A DNA stretch of 60,793 bases from an uncultured Dehalococcoidia bacterium (GTDB lineage: Bacteria; Chloroflexota; Dehalococcoidia; Lucifugimonadales; Lucifugimonadaceae). Each line of letters opens with the position of its first letter. Within the stretch, counting starts at the first letter, position 1. Location: the NCBI GenBank assembly GCA_913048295.1, contig CAJWWK010000008.1:1-60793 (forward strand), in the 5' to 3' direction. Under the pieces are notes generated by a model. That model did not search any database. It was given only the letters and a program-made list of their open reading frames with translations, and had not been told where the DNA came from. Of the stretch, positions 26,567-35,206 are shown in pieces. A program made the translations under genes and the position numbers.

Positions 26567-28534
26567 ATGGTTGAATTGAACACAGGCCAAATTCGCAACG
26601 TGGCCCTTGCGGCGCACAACGGTGCGGGTAAGACGTCACTTGCCGATGCATTGTTTTTTGTAGCTGGCGGAACGACCCGGCAGGGCAAGGTCGACGACCA
26701 GACGAGCCTTTCCGACTATGAACCTGAAGAGCAGCGTCGCGGTTCAAGCATCCAACTCGCAATTTTGCCTTGCTCCTGGAACGATCACCGAATTAACGTC
26801 CTCGACACCCCGGGGTACCCCGATTTTCGCGGCGATATGGTCTCGGCCATCCGCGTTGCCGATTCCGTGGTCATCGTCATCTCGGCCGCTTCAGGAATCG
26901 AAGTCGGTGCCCAGCAGGCCTGGAACTACACTTCTGACCTCGGCCTCCCGACCGCGATCGTGGTGAACAAACTTGATCGAGAAAACACGTCCTTCGGGCA
27001 AACCTGTCTGGAAATAGCCGAGGCATGGGGTCGTCAGTGCGTGCCCGTCCAGACCGTCAACGCCGATGCTGAATCGTTCAGCAGCGTTTCGAGTGCGCTC
27101 GAGTCGGGTGACCTTGACGAGAGCGTTATCGAGGCCATTGCGGAGGCCGACGACGACCTGATGATGAAATATCTCGAAGGTGAGGAGCTTTCGCCCGATG
27201 AGATTTCTTCGGGTCTGAAAGCGGGAGTCCTCGACCGCAGCATCATTCCAATTTTTGCGACCTCCGCTGCCAACAACACCGGCATGACCGAACTGCTGGA
27301 CGGCATTATCAGTCTTCTGCCATCACCCGACGACGTCGAGTTGCCCGACCTGCCCGAGGGTGCCCAGGCCGCACTTGTGTTCAAGACGTCCGCCGACCCG
27401 TTCGTCGGAAAGCTTTCATATTTCCGTGTATATGGCGCAACGCTGAAATCGAACGCACCGCTCTGGAACGTCAACAAGGGCGAAAACGAACGGGTGGGCC
27501 AGGTATACCGGCCGGCTGGCAAGGAAAACGAAGCGGTCGACCAGGTCGTCCGTGGTGATATCGGCGTCATCTCGCGTTTGAGCCACACCCAGACATTCGA
27601 CACGCTTTCCGACAAGGGCAAAGATGTGAAGCTGGTCGGTATCGACCTGCCAACGCCAGTGTTCGCCCTGGCTGTGACGCCGAGCACACAGGCCGATCTC
27701 GACAAGATGGCCGATTCGCTGAGCAGGATCACTGAAGAGGACCCCACTCTCGAAATTGAACGGAACGCCGCCACGTCGGAGACCATCCTTCACGGCCTTG
27801 GCGATATCCATGTCGACCTGGCAATTGAACGTATTGCCAGGAAGTTCGATGTAAATCTCGATACCGCTTTGCCCAGCATTCCCTACCGCGAAACTGTCAT
27901 CGGGCAGACATCGGTCTCTTACAAACACAAAAAGCAGTCGGGCGGGCGTGGGCAGTACGGCCACGTCGTACTCGAGATATCACCTGCCAAAGCCGGAGAG
28001 GGCATTACGTTCGGGTCCAAGGTCGTTGGTGGAAACGTGCCCAAGGACTACATTCCGTCGGTCGAAAAGGGTGTCCGAAACGCGGCCATTGGCGGCGTCG
28101 TTGCAGGATTCCCGGTTGTCGATGTAGCGGTGATGCTCACCGACGGCTCTTCGCACTCAGTCGATTCATCAGGCATGGCGTTCGAGATCGCCGGTAGCAT
28201 GGGATTTCGGCAGGCGGTGCGTGATGCAAAGCCAACTCTGCTTGAGCCGGTACTGAAGCTGAAGATTCTCTCGCCCGACGATTGCGCTGGCGATGTTATG
28301 GGCGATCTAAGCAGCCGTCGTGCGCGCATTGGCGGAATGGAGCCAAAGGGCATGGGTCTTACCGAGATCACCGCGGAGGCCCCCGCGTCGATGATGCAGC
28401 GATATGCCGCCGATCTGAGGTCGCTTACGAAGGCCCGAGGAGACTTTACGGCGGTTCTGGACCATTACGAGCCGGTGCCGCCACAGGACGCCCAAAAGGT
28501 GATAACGGCACGCGGTTCAGGCGAAGAAGAATAG
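26567..28534 (+). CDS. Elongation factor G-like protein (EF-G2 type)
   Basis: 655 residues, shorter than canonical EF-G (~690-700). GTPase motifs: G1 AAHNGAGKTSL (canonical EF-G has AHIDAGKTT), switch region EQRRGSSIQ, G3 LDTPGYPDF where the usual catalytic histidine of DTPGH is tyrosine, and G4 VNKLDREN. Domains II-V follow (FKTSADPFVGKLSYFRVYGA; HGLGDIHVDLAIERI; KKQSGGRGQYGHVV; PEPKGMGLTEITAEAP-like end). This matches the EF-G-like "EF-G2" paralogue group rather than housekeeping FusA, so GTP hydrolysis and ribosome role are uncertain. AGGAG sits nine bases before the ATG. No str operon genes are adjacent. It is divergent from the rRNA methyltransferase gene. Confidence 0.92.
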   Translation: MVELNTGQIRNVALAAHNGAGKTSLADALFFVAGGTTRQGKVDDQTSLSDYEPEEQRRGSSIQLAILPCSWNDHRINVLDTPGYPDFRGDMVSAIRVADSVVIVISAASGIEVGAQQAWNYTSDLGLPTAIVVNKLDRENTSFGQTCLEIAEAWGRQCVPVQTVNADAESFSSVSSALESGDLDESVIEAIAEADDDLMMKYLEGEELSPDEISSGLKAGVLDRSIIPIFATSAANNTGMTELLDGIISLLPSPDDVELPDLPEGAQAALVFKTSADPFVGKLSYFRVYGATLKSNAPLWNVNKGENERVGQVYRPAGKENEAVDQVVRGDIGVISRLSHTQTFDTLSDKGKDVKLVGIDLPTPVFALAVTPSTQADLDKMADSLSRITEEDPTLEIERNAATSETILHGLGDIHVDLAIERIARKFDVNLDTALPSIPYRETVIGQTSVSYKHKKQSGGRGQYGHVVLEISPAKAGEGITFGSKVVGGNVPKDYIPSVEKGVRNAAIGGVVAGFPVVDVAVMLTDGSSHSVDSSGMAFEIAGSMGFRQAVRDAKPTLLEPVLKLKILSPDDCAGDVMGDLSSRRARIGGMEPKGMGLTEITAEAPASMMQRYAADLRSLTKARGDFTAVLDHYEPVPPQDAQKVITARGSGEEE

Positions 28535-28616
28535 GTGCCATCGGCACGATCACTGAGAGATTGGTGGGCGTGTGCACGGTTGGGCCTGTCATGCTTCGGT
28601 GAGGACGCGACGTACA

Positions 28617-28666
28617 CATTCTCCCTCCCCAGCAGGGAGGGAGTTAGAGAGTGGGTTGGGACGTAC
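28617..28666. repeat. REP-like element (single)
   Basis: Palindrome CTCCCTCCCCAGCAGGGAG plus G-rich tail GTTAGAGAGTGGGTTGG. It belongs to the same family as the elements at 10290-10456 and 35086-35202, again between convergent genes. The remaining intergenic sequence to 28813 shows nothing else I can name. Confidence 0.65.
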
Positions 28667-28813
28667 CGATAGCCACCACCGCCCACCGACCGACGCGAGT
28701 TTATTTTCATCACCATTGTGTCGCTGGAGTCCTTCCACTGTGGTCGGCATATCGAGTGCCGACCGGCGCCCCCGCGGCGCGTTGTGATGAACCAGGTGCC
28801 CTCAGAACAGTTT

Positions 28814-29554
28814 TTAGCCGAACAGAGGGTTCGAGCCGCCAAACGAGTCTATTGCTGTGCCCGTAACTGCGGAGCTGGCATCCGAAGCTAGGAACAGCGC
28901 TACCTCGGCTATCTCGGAAGGGTCCATCAGCTTCGGGTTTTCCGCACGTCCGGTCGTGTTGAACGCGGCCCTGAAACCTTCTGTATCGGTCCCACCGGGG
29001 CAGATTGCGTTCACGTTGATTCCGTGCTCGTACACCTCGGCTGCGAGTGATTCCGTAAGACTAATCAGGCCTGATTTCGTGACACGGTAGGCACTTCTGC
29101 CGGCCCCACCCTTCCGGCCGCCTATCGAGGAAATGTTGATAATCCTGCCGTAGCCGCGGTCGATCATGCCCGGCAGTATGGCGCGGGTGAGCAGAAATGC
29201 CCCGGTCAGGTTTACGTTCAGCACATCGCGCCAGAGATAGGGATCAAGCTCCATGACCGGGATGCGACCGTGGATGATCGCGGCGTTGTTGACGAGAATA
29301 TCGACACCGCCGAACTCGTTTTCTGCAGTGCGGGCCATGCTTTCGATATCGGCCTCAACCCCCATGTCGGCAACAACGGCAAGCGCCTGGCTGCCGAACC
29401 CACGAACCGAATCCGCTACGTCCTCGATCTCGCTGGCCGTGCGCGCTGTTGCCACGACGTTAGCGCCGGCCTCACCGAATGCGAGTGCAATGGCCCGGCC
29501 GATGCCTTTGCTGGCACCGGTCACAAGTGCGGTTCTTCCTGAAATTGATGTCAT
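28814..29554 (-). CDS. Short-chain dehydrogenase/reductase
   Basis: 246 residues from the ATG at 29554 (the frame is open 24 codons further upstream without conservation). Classical SDR: cofactor motif TGASKGIGRAIA, ATAR after the second strand (an Arg there favours NADP), NNAAI, IINISSIGG, and the catalytic YRVTK with the serine ~13 residues before it, then CPGGTDTEG and the C-terminal AVTGTAIDSFGG. Likely a 3-oxoacyl-ACP reductase-like or sugar/alcohol dehydrogenase; the substrate is unknown. Monocistronic. Confidence 0.9.
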   Translation of the reverse strand: MTSISGRTALVTGASKGIGRAIALAFGEAGANVVATARTASEIEDVADSVRGFGSQALAVVADMGVEADIESMARTAENEFGGVDILVNNAAIIHGRIPVMELDPYLWRDVLNVNLTGAFLLTRAILPGMIDRGYGRIINISSIGGRKGGAGRSAYRVTKSGLISLTESLAAEVYEHGINVNAICPGGTDTEGFRAAFNTTGRAENPKLMDPSEIAEVALFLASDASSAVTGTAIDSFGGSNPLFG

Positions 29555-29635
29555 GCACGAAATGATAACCCCGGCGGGCACCTCCGCTTCCTCGTCCTGA
29601 TTATTTACCGGAATACTTACCGGCATGCCCGGTGA

Positions 29636-29776
29636 ATCATTGCCGATAACCTGAACTTGTTACCTGATCCGCTCGGCTCAACGGTGTTGTTCCAGTACCT
29701 TTCGCCCCTGATCGGTTTCACATTTCTTCTGCTCACGCTGCAATTCTGGCGAGTAGGTGTCAGGCATTACCGATGA
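29636..29776 (+). pseudogene. Remnant: C-terminus of an ABC-2 family (DUF990-like) permease
   Basis: A 46-codon open stretch with no start, between the SDR and CocE-type genes. It encodes ADNLNLLPDPLGSTVLFQYL then SPLIGFTFLLLTLQFWRVGVRHYR and a stop. This is the typical end of ABC-2 permeases of the DUF990 type, which close with DPLG, a YLSPLV-type strand, an FLLLAL-like membrane helix, and W-R-x-G-x-RHY followed by a short S-x-G-S tail. The tail and everything before the fragment are missing, so this is a decayed leftover. It is too short for certainty. Confidence 0.5.
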
Positions 29777-29793
29777 ACGGGTAGTTAACTCGT

Positions 29794-31740
29794 TCATGAA
29801 GGGATAATCGGCAGGATCACCCGCGACGTCAGTTCAGCGCTTGTGTGAAGCGTATTGTCGGCTTTGACCATCTTCGTGTGCCGACCCACAGGTTCGCCTG
29901 TGTTCGGGTTCACATCGAACCTCGGGAAGTTCGAGCTCGAAATGTCGATTCGAATCCGGTGCCCCTTTTTGAATACGCTCGAGATCGGCCACAGCGTGAT
30001 CGTCGCTTCGACCGGCTCGCCGGGGGTCATCATCTCGGGCTCGGTCCACGAGTTGCGATAGCGCATCCGCAGAATCGTGTCGGTCAGGTTCAGGTGGTAT
30101 CCGTCCGGGTAGTCGTCGCTTTCCGGGTAGACATCGATCAGCTTCACGGTGATATCGGTATCGACCGCGGTTGAAGAAACCCACAGCTTCACCGAAACCT
30201 CGCCGGTGACCTCCGTATCGTCCTCCAGAGGATCGGTCTCGAAAGCCAGCACATCGGGCCGGTCCTTCAGCAGCGGATACGGCTCCTCGGCACCGATCCA
30301 CTCGGGCCCCTCTTTCTGGTGGAACCCACCCGCTGCGATCACCTCGCTCAGGTTGTTTCGGGCGAGCGTCCACTGGTCGAGAAACGGTGGGACGTCGTCA
30401 AGGGCAGGTCCCCCGTCTTCGGGCGAAGTGATCTTGAACATTCCGACCAGTTGACCACCAACGGTCGGGACCGGGTGTTCGGGATCGTAGGTGTACGTCA
30501 GTGAGCCATCCTCATCTTCCGACGCAAAAGGATCGAGCGATCCGTCCTCGTGCATGTAAAGCGTCTGGAACTGAGTACGCGCAAGTGGCCACTCGGCCTC
30601 GTCGCGCCAGTAACCGCCGTGATTCAGGTGCCCCTCTGCGGTCTTCGTGCCGTCCCCGGTGCCCAGGACATACAGGCGAACGGGCGGGTCGTCTTCCGGC
30701 GCAGTGATCCCTTTCAGGTGCCGATCGAAGAACTTCAGCCGTTCAGGGTTGTAAATCTCGTTGCCCCAGACACTTGCTTTGCCAGTGTCAACATCTCCGT
30801 GCCACGACCCGGTGGCTCGCATTCCGCCGTGTCACCAGGCACCCAGAACAAGCCGAGTCGGCGATTCGTTCTGGTGGTCCATGGCGATGAAATAGTTGGC
30901 GGTTGCGCCGACGAAGTTGTCGTACCAGCCGCAGGAAACGGTCATGGGCACGTCGGCATGTTGTCCAAGCTGAAAGAGTGGCTCCTGGTTTGCGGCCTCC
31001 TGGGCCCACCATTCGTCATACTCGCCCCGGTAGTAGTAGTCGAAAACGGTCTTTTCTAAATCAGGAGCAACCCTGAGCGCCGTTTCGCCGGGTTTCAGTG
31101 GGAATTTCTGGAGCCATTCACCCATGTCCCGCATGGCGTCAAGGATGATGCGGGCCTTTTCCAGATCGTCACCGACCTCGTGACTGTCGAGGGCATGAAG
31201 GTGTGCCGCTCCGAACATCTGCAGTGACATTGCGCCGCCCTCGCGGGCCTCGTGTCTGTAGATATCGGTCGGGCCCGCCTCGACCCACATGGCGGCGAGG
31301 TGCGGGGGCTTGCGGAGAGCGAGCTGTGTTTGCGTTATGGCGCGGTGTGAAGAGCCGAGTGTGCCGATATTGCCGCTGCACCAGTCCTGCCCGGCAAGCC
31401 ACTCGACGGTGTCGTAGCCATCGTCGCCTTCCCACGGATTTATCGTGTGGTAGTAGTGGCCGTCGCCTTCGCTGCGAAAACGTGAACGTAGATCCTGAAC
31501 GACGAATGCGTAGCCGCGGCGGGCGTAGTAGGGAATGACGTCGTCCCACTCGGGGGCGGTCTTGTCGTAGGAAGTGCGGACCAGCAGGGCGGGTACCTGT
31601 TCATCAAGCGGGCTGCCGTCGCCGTGATTCGGCAGGTAGATGTCGGTAGCGAGTTTTATCCCGTCGCGCATCGGGACCATCACGTCGCGCAGGGCGTGAA
31701 AGCCGTAAAGAGGCTGGGAGGGAGTGTTGGTGGTTGTCAT
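29794..31740 (-). pseudogene. CocE/NonD-type hydrolase interrupted by an in-frame TGA
   Basis: A 648-codon frame broken by one TGA at 30832-30834, after LVLGAW and before HGGMRATGS. Both halves continue in the same frame, and the join is where intact relatives have a residue such as Arg or Thr (PWTHG-like). The N-terminal part has the alpha/beta hydrolase core: VPMRDGIKLATDIYLP, VVQDLRSRFRSEGD, and the nucleophile GSSHRA (where intact copies have GxSYxG). The C-terminal part has the X-Pro dipeptidyl-peptidase jelly roll: KLWVSSTAVDTD, GHRIRIDISSSNFPRFDVNP. TGA is a normal stop elsewhere in this window. One C-to-T change (CGA to TGA) would explain it. Either the gene is dead, or there is a sequencing error. 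Confidence 0.85.
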
Positions 31741-31742
31741 TG

Positions 31743-31764
31743 CCGAGCGAGTTTAGTCGCTCGG
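31743..31764 (-). other. Hairpin directly before the CocE-like start codon
   Basis: Perfect 8-bp inverted repeat CCGAGCGA / TCGCTCGG around GTTTAG, ending two bases before the ATG at 31740. It occupies the place of a Shine-Dalgarno sequence, and none is visible. The remaining intergenic sequence to 32052 (about 290 bp) holds no gene I can support. Confidence 0.5.
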
Positions 31765-32052
31765 GCAGCGTGCGTCACCGCTACAGACGGTTATTTCACG
31801 CTGACATCTGAACCCCGCGCTCTCCTCTTCCCGACCCCTGCGGAGGGATCGAAAGACAGCACGGGTAGAGTTGGTCAATTCAGCCGACACCGATCCTGCC
31901 ATCATCTGCCGTACTTGCGCAGCAACAGTGGCTAAATTAATACTGCGGATCGCAAGAGAGAACACTGCGTTGCAGGATCGGACTGCGTCCCTCCGCTCCG
32001 GTCGGGAAGAGGACACGGTGTTGATCGAACCGGTCGATTTCAACTAATGCCA

Positions 32053-33786
32053 TCACCCCGGAATAACCGGAAGCGTTATGTGCGAGGGGTGTAGGGAGTC
32101 GTGGTAGACCTGCTGGTTGGCGACGGTGATTTCGGTGTCGGTGGCTATCGGGTTTCCGCTGTTCAGGTTGCGGTTGTAGCGCGGGAAGTTCGAGCTGGAG
32201 ATCTCGACTCGGATGCGGTGACCTTCCTCGAACAGGTTTGACGTGTCCCACATATCGATATCGAACTCGTAGATCTCGCCCGGAGCCATCATTTCCGGAT
32301 TGTCGGTACCGTTGCGGAACCTCGCCCGCACGATGCCCTCGCACAGGATGATCGGCCTGCCTTCTTCGCCGTCTTCGGCCGCCGGTTCGACATCCACTAA
32401 AGCCGCCGTGAAATCGGTGTCGAGCGTGTCGGACGACGCCCATATGGTCGCTGTAACCGGGCCGGTAACCTCTACCGCCTGGGTCAGCACCGCAGATGTA
32501 AAAGTCAGCACATCCGCGCGTTGCTCGATCGCGGTGCGATCACGCGGACCACACAGGTCGAGGCTCTGGTACTGCGCCCCCCAAGACGGCACAGGATCGG
32601 CGGGGTCGTACGTAAACCTGTCGGCAGTTTCATCGATAGCCGCCAGATCGGTCGAAAGCCAGCCGCCCGTTCCCGCCGAATCGCCAGTTCCGTGCAGGTA
32701 GTACTTCGTCCACTCCGTTCGGGCCAGCGGCCACTCGTTCTCGTACCGCCACTCGTTCTGGCCCATCACAAACAGCTTGATCGGCGGCTCATCGTCGATA
32801 CCGGTGTCGATTCCCTTCAGCCGCTGGTCGTACCAGTGGGTGTGCATGTCGACGATGTCCCACAGGCCCTGCCTGCCGAAAGTGCGGTCCTGGTACTCGC
32901 CGTTTTCGCCCATCGGCTCCCGACCCCACGGCGAGACCTGGTGACTCCACGGCCCGACAATCAGCTTGGTCTTCTTGCGGGCGTCTTCGGTCCGCGCCTG
33001 CGTCGTCCAGCCGTTGAATAGCTTGAAATTCTCGTGCGAAAGCGAATCGAACCAGCCCGTAATGAACAGCGACGGCACCGCCATCTCGGAGTACTTGTTG
33101 CGCAGGCTGTAGCTGTCCCACCAGTCGTCATACTGCTCGTGGTCGATCACGCCCTTGTAGTAGGGGTGCGTCCGGGTGACCACCTCCATCGCGGTGTCGA
33201 TTGGCAGTGTCTTAAAAAACTCCTGCTGGTCGTAGTGCTTGAGCGACTCGCTCTGCATCGAGTGGCCCAGCATGTTGAGAAACGTGAGTGAGACGCTGTG
33301 GTGGATCACGCCGTTCACCCGGTGGTGGCCGTAGTTGTCCTGTTGCGAGGCGATTGGGGCGACTGCTTTCAGGTACTTCGACCGCAACGATGCGGGAAGG
33401 GTTTGGGTAAAGCCGGGGTACGACAGACCGAATGTGCCGACATTGCCGTCGCACCACGACTGCTGGCCGACCCATTCGTGGGTGTCGTAGCCGTCGTTTA
33501 ATTCGCAGACGTAAGGATCCCACTCCCCGCCGGAATCGCCGCGGCCCCGGCAGTCCTGCACTACCACCGAGTAGCCACGCTCGATGAACTTCCGGGTCCA
33601 GCCCATGTAGCGCGGCTCCTGGTTATCGTAGATCGTCCGCAGTAACAGAGCCGGCCACGGTCCATCGCCCTGCGAACTTGCGGGAAGCCAGATGTCAGCC
33701 GAGAGATTCACCCCGTCGCGCATGGGCACCGGGATGTTGATCATCAGTCGGCCGGGTTCGACGAGTGGTTCGTGCTGCGAGGTCAC
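32053..33786 (-). CDS. CocE/NonD-family hydrolase (X-Pro dipeptidyl-peptidase type)
   Basis: 577 residues, intact. N-terminal alpha/beta hydrolase: VPMRDGVNLSADIWLP, VVVQDCRGRGDSGGEW, nucleophile GLSYPGFTQ (Gly-x-Ser-Tyr-x-Gly, the CocE signature), FITGWFDSLSHENFKL with the acid, and VGPWSHQ with the histidine. The C-terminal ~200 residues form the jelly-roll domain (TATIWASSDTLDTDFTAALVDV, GHRIRVEISSSNFPRYNRN). Family members cleave acyl bonds of esters (cocaine esterase) or X-Pro dipeptides; the native substrate is unknown. No signal peptide, so it is cytoplasmic. It lies upstream of, and is homologous to, the disrupted copy, so the two arose by duplication. Confidence 0.9.
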   Translation of the reverse strand: MTSQHEPLVEPGRLMINIPVPMRDGVNLSADIWLPASSQGDGPWPALLLRTIYDNQEPRYMGWTRKFIERGYSVVVQDCRGRGDSGGEWDPYVCELNDGYDTHEWVGQQSWCDGNVGTFGLSYPGFTQTLPASLRSKYLKAVAPIASQQDNYGHHRVNGVIHHSVSLTFLNMLGHSMQSESLKHYDQQEFFKTLPIDTAMEVVTRTHPYYKGVIDHEQYDDWWDSYSLRNKYSEMAVPSLFITGWFDSLSHENFKLFNGWTTQARTEDARKKTKLIVGPWSHQVSPWGREPMGENGEYQDRTFGRQGLWDIVDMHTHWYDQRLKGIDTGIDDEPPIKLFVMGQNEWRYENEWPLARTEWTKYYLHGTGDSAGTGGWLSTDLAAIDETADRFTYDPADPVPSWGAQYQSLDLCGPRDRTAIEQRADVLTFTSAVLTQAVEVTGPVTATIWASSDTLDTDFTAALVDVEPAAEDGEEGRPIILCEGIVRARFRNGTDNPEMMAPGEIYEFDIDMWDTSNLFEEGHRIRVEISSSNFPRYNRNLNSGNPIATDTEITVANQQVYHDSLHPSHITLPVIPG

Positions 33787-34000
33787 GCTTGCGGGTCCTT
33801 GTTAGGGATTTGGATTGATCGCAGCATTGTGTGCCCGCGAGGAGCGATGGGCAATGCCTTTGGGGTCTTTCTCCTGGGTCGGCGAGGCAGATCAATCGCT
33901 CCGCGGTAGTCAACCATTTGGGAGTAAGCTTCGGCCCGTTATTTCATTTTCTCGCGCAGCTGGTATCAGTCAACCGCAATGCCACAACTGGAGCCGCCGA

Positions 34001-35068
34001 ATGTCCTTCAAAGTCGTTATCACCATGAACAACCGTCCGCCCAGTGAGATCACGCTGAACGTGATCCGAGATGCCGGACTCGAGGTGGAGTACGTGAAGT
34101 GCGCCACTGAAAACGAGGTAATAACGGCTGCGCAGGGTGCCGATGTGCTGCTGGTTGGCACCGTTCCGCACACTACCCGGAGGGTGCTGGAGGCGCTGCC
34201 AAATCTGAAGATGGTCGGCCGCTCGGGCGTCGGCGTCGATTCAGTCGATCTTGACGCCGCGACCGAGCTTGGAATCTGCGTTACCAACACCCCGGGAATC
34301 AACACCAGCGAAGTCGCCGATCACGCAATGGCGATGCTGCTTTCGATCACCCGAAAGATCCCCGAGCAAACTGCGGCGTTGAAGAGCGGTGCGTGGTCGG
34401 ACCGGCCCCAGGAAGTTGAAAAGCTGCGGGGGCAACTGCGCCGGATAGCCGGCACCACGGTCGGTATTTTTGGACTGGGCAGTATCGGCAAGGCGTTTGC
34501 GATCCGGGTGCGCGGGTTCGGTCCGGAAAAAATCATTGCGCACGACCCGTACGTACCGCAGACAACGGCCGACCTTTTCGGCGTTCAACTGGTCGATTTC
34601 GACACGCTGCTTGCAGAATCGGACTTCATCACCGTTCACTCGCCAGCAACTGTCGAGACGAACCATATTTTCAACATCGACGCGTTCAGAAAGATGAAGT
34701 CGTCTGCGATATTCATCAACTGCGCCCGGGGTCCGCTGGTTGACGAGGCGGGACTGCAGGAGGCGCTTGAGACCGGCGAGATAATTGCCGCCGGAATCGA
34801 CGTGACGGAGGTCGAGCCGCTGGACGCAGAAAGCCCGCTCCTCAAAATCGACAACCTGACGATCAGTCCGCATGTGGCCGGGACATCGGAAGTTAGCGGG
34901 CGTGAGGGTGCCCGACGCTGGGGCGAAAACGCTGTAAAAGTGCTTACTGGCAAGGCCCTGCACGGGCTTGGCAATCCCGAGGTTGTAAAGCGAATTGCAG
35001 TGCTGCGGGCGCAGGGCCCGAGCCGGTGGGACGGCATTCCCGACCCGGTAACCGTGGCGTGGAGCTAG
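34001..35068 (+). CDS. D-isomer-specific 2-hydroxyacid dehydrogenase (SerA-like)
   Basis: 355 residues from the ATG at 34001, which has GGAG seven bases upstream; the frame is open further upstream but non-conserved. It shows the catalytic triad context of the family: NAD motif GIFGLGSIGKAFA with HDPYV (aspartate for NAD), NCARGPLVDEAGL with the catalytic arginine, DVTEVEPLDAESPL with the glutamate, and ISPHVAGTS with the histidine. There is no C-terminal ACT/regulatory domain, so a catabolic 2-hydroxyacid or hydroxypyruvate reductase role is as likely as serine synthesis. A ~45-residue tail follows the core. Confidence 0.88.
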   Translation: MSFKVVITMNNRPPSEITLNVIRDAGLEVEYVKCATENEVITAAQGADVLLVGTVPHTTRRVLEALPNLKMVGRSGVGVDSVDLDAATELGICVTNTPGINTSEVADHAMAMLLSITRKIPEQTAALKSGAWSDRPQEVEKLRGQLRRIAGTTVGIFGLGSIGKAFAIRVRGFGPEKIIAHDPYVPQTTADLFGVQLVDFDTLLAESDFITVHSPATVETNHIFNIDAFRKMKSSAIFINCARGPLVDEAGLQEALETGEIIAAGIDVTEVEPLDAESPLLKIDNLTISPHVAGTSEVSGREGARRWGENAVKVLTGKALHGLGNPEVVKRIAVLRAQGPSRWDGIPDPVTVAWS

Positions 35069-35085
35069 GGGGCTCGAGCGACCGT

Positions 35086-35202
35086 GGCCTCCCTCCCTGC
35101 CCGGGAGGGAGTTAAAGGGTAGGTCGGAGCGTGCAAGTCATAAGTCTGAGCGTGCGTAAACATTCACCCACACCTAACCCTCTCCCTCGTAGGGAGAGGG
35201 GA
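35086..35202. repeat. REP-like inverted pair between convergent genes
   Basis: Left: CTCCCTCCCTGCCCGGGAG then GAGTTAAAGGGTAGGTCGG (from about 35089). Right, in the opposite orientation: CACACCTAACCCTCTCCCT then CGTAGGGAGAGGGGA (about 35169-35202). Same architecture as at 10290-10456. Confidence 0.65.
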
Positions 35203-35206
35203 CATG

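Noticed and set aside
30832-30834. Selenocysteine or reassigned TGA in the CocE-like gene
   Set aside because: The position is not a cysteine site in the family, no SECIS-like stem was apparent by eye, and TGA ends several normal genes nearby. A nonsense change or sequence error is simpler.
31753-32043. 96-codon minus-strand frame between the two CocE-type genes
   Set aside because: No recognisable domain and no ribosome site; composition unlike a protein of this genome.
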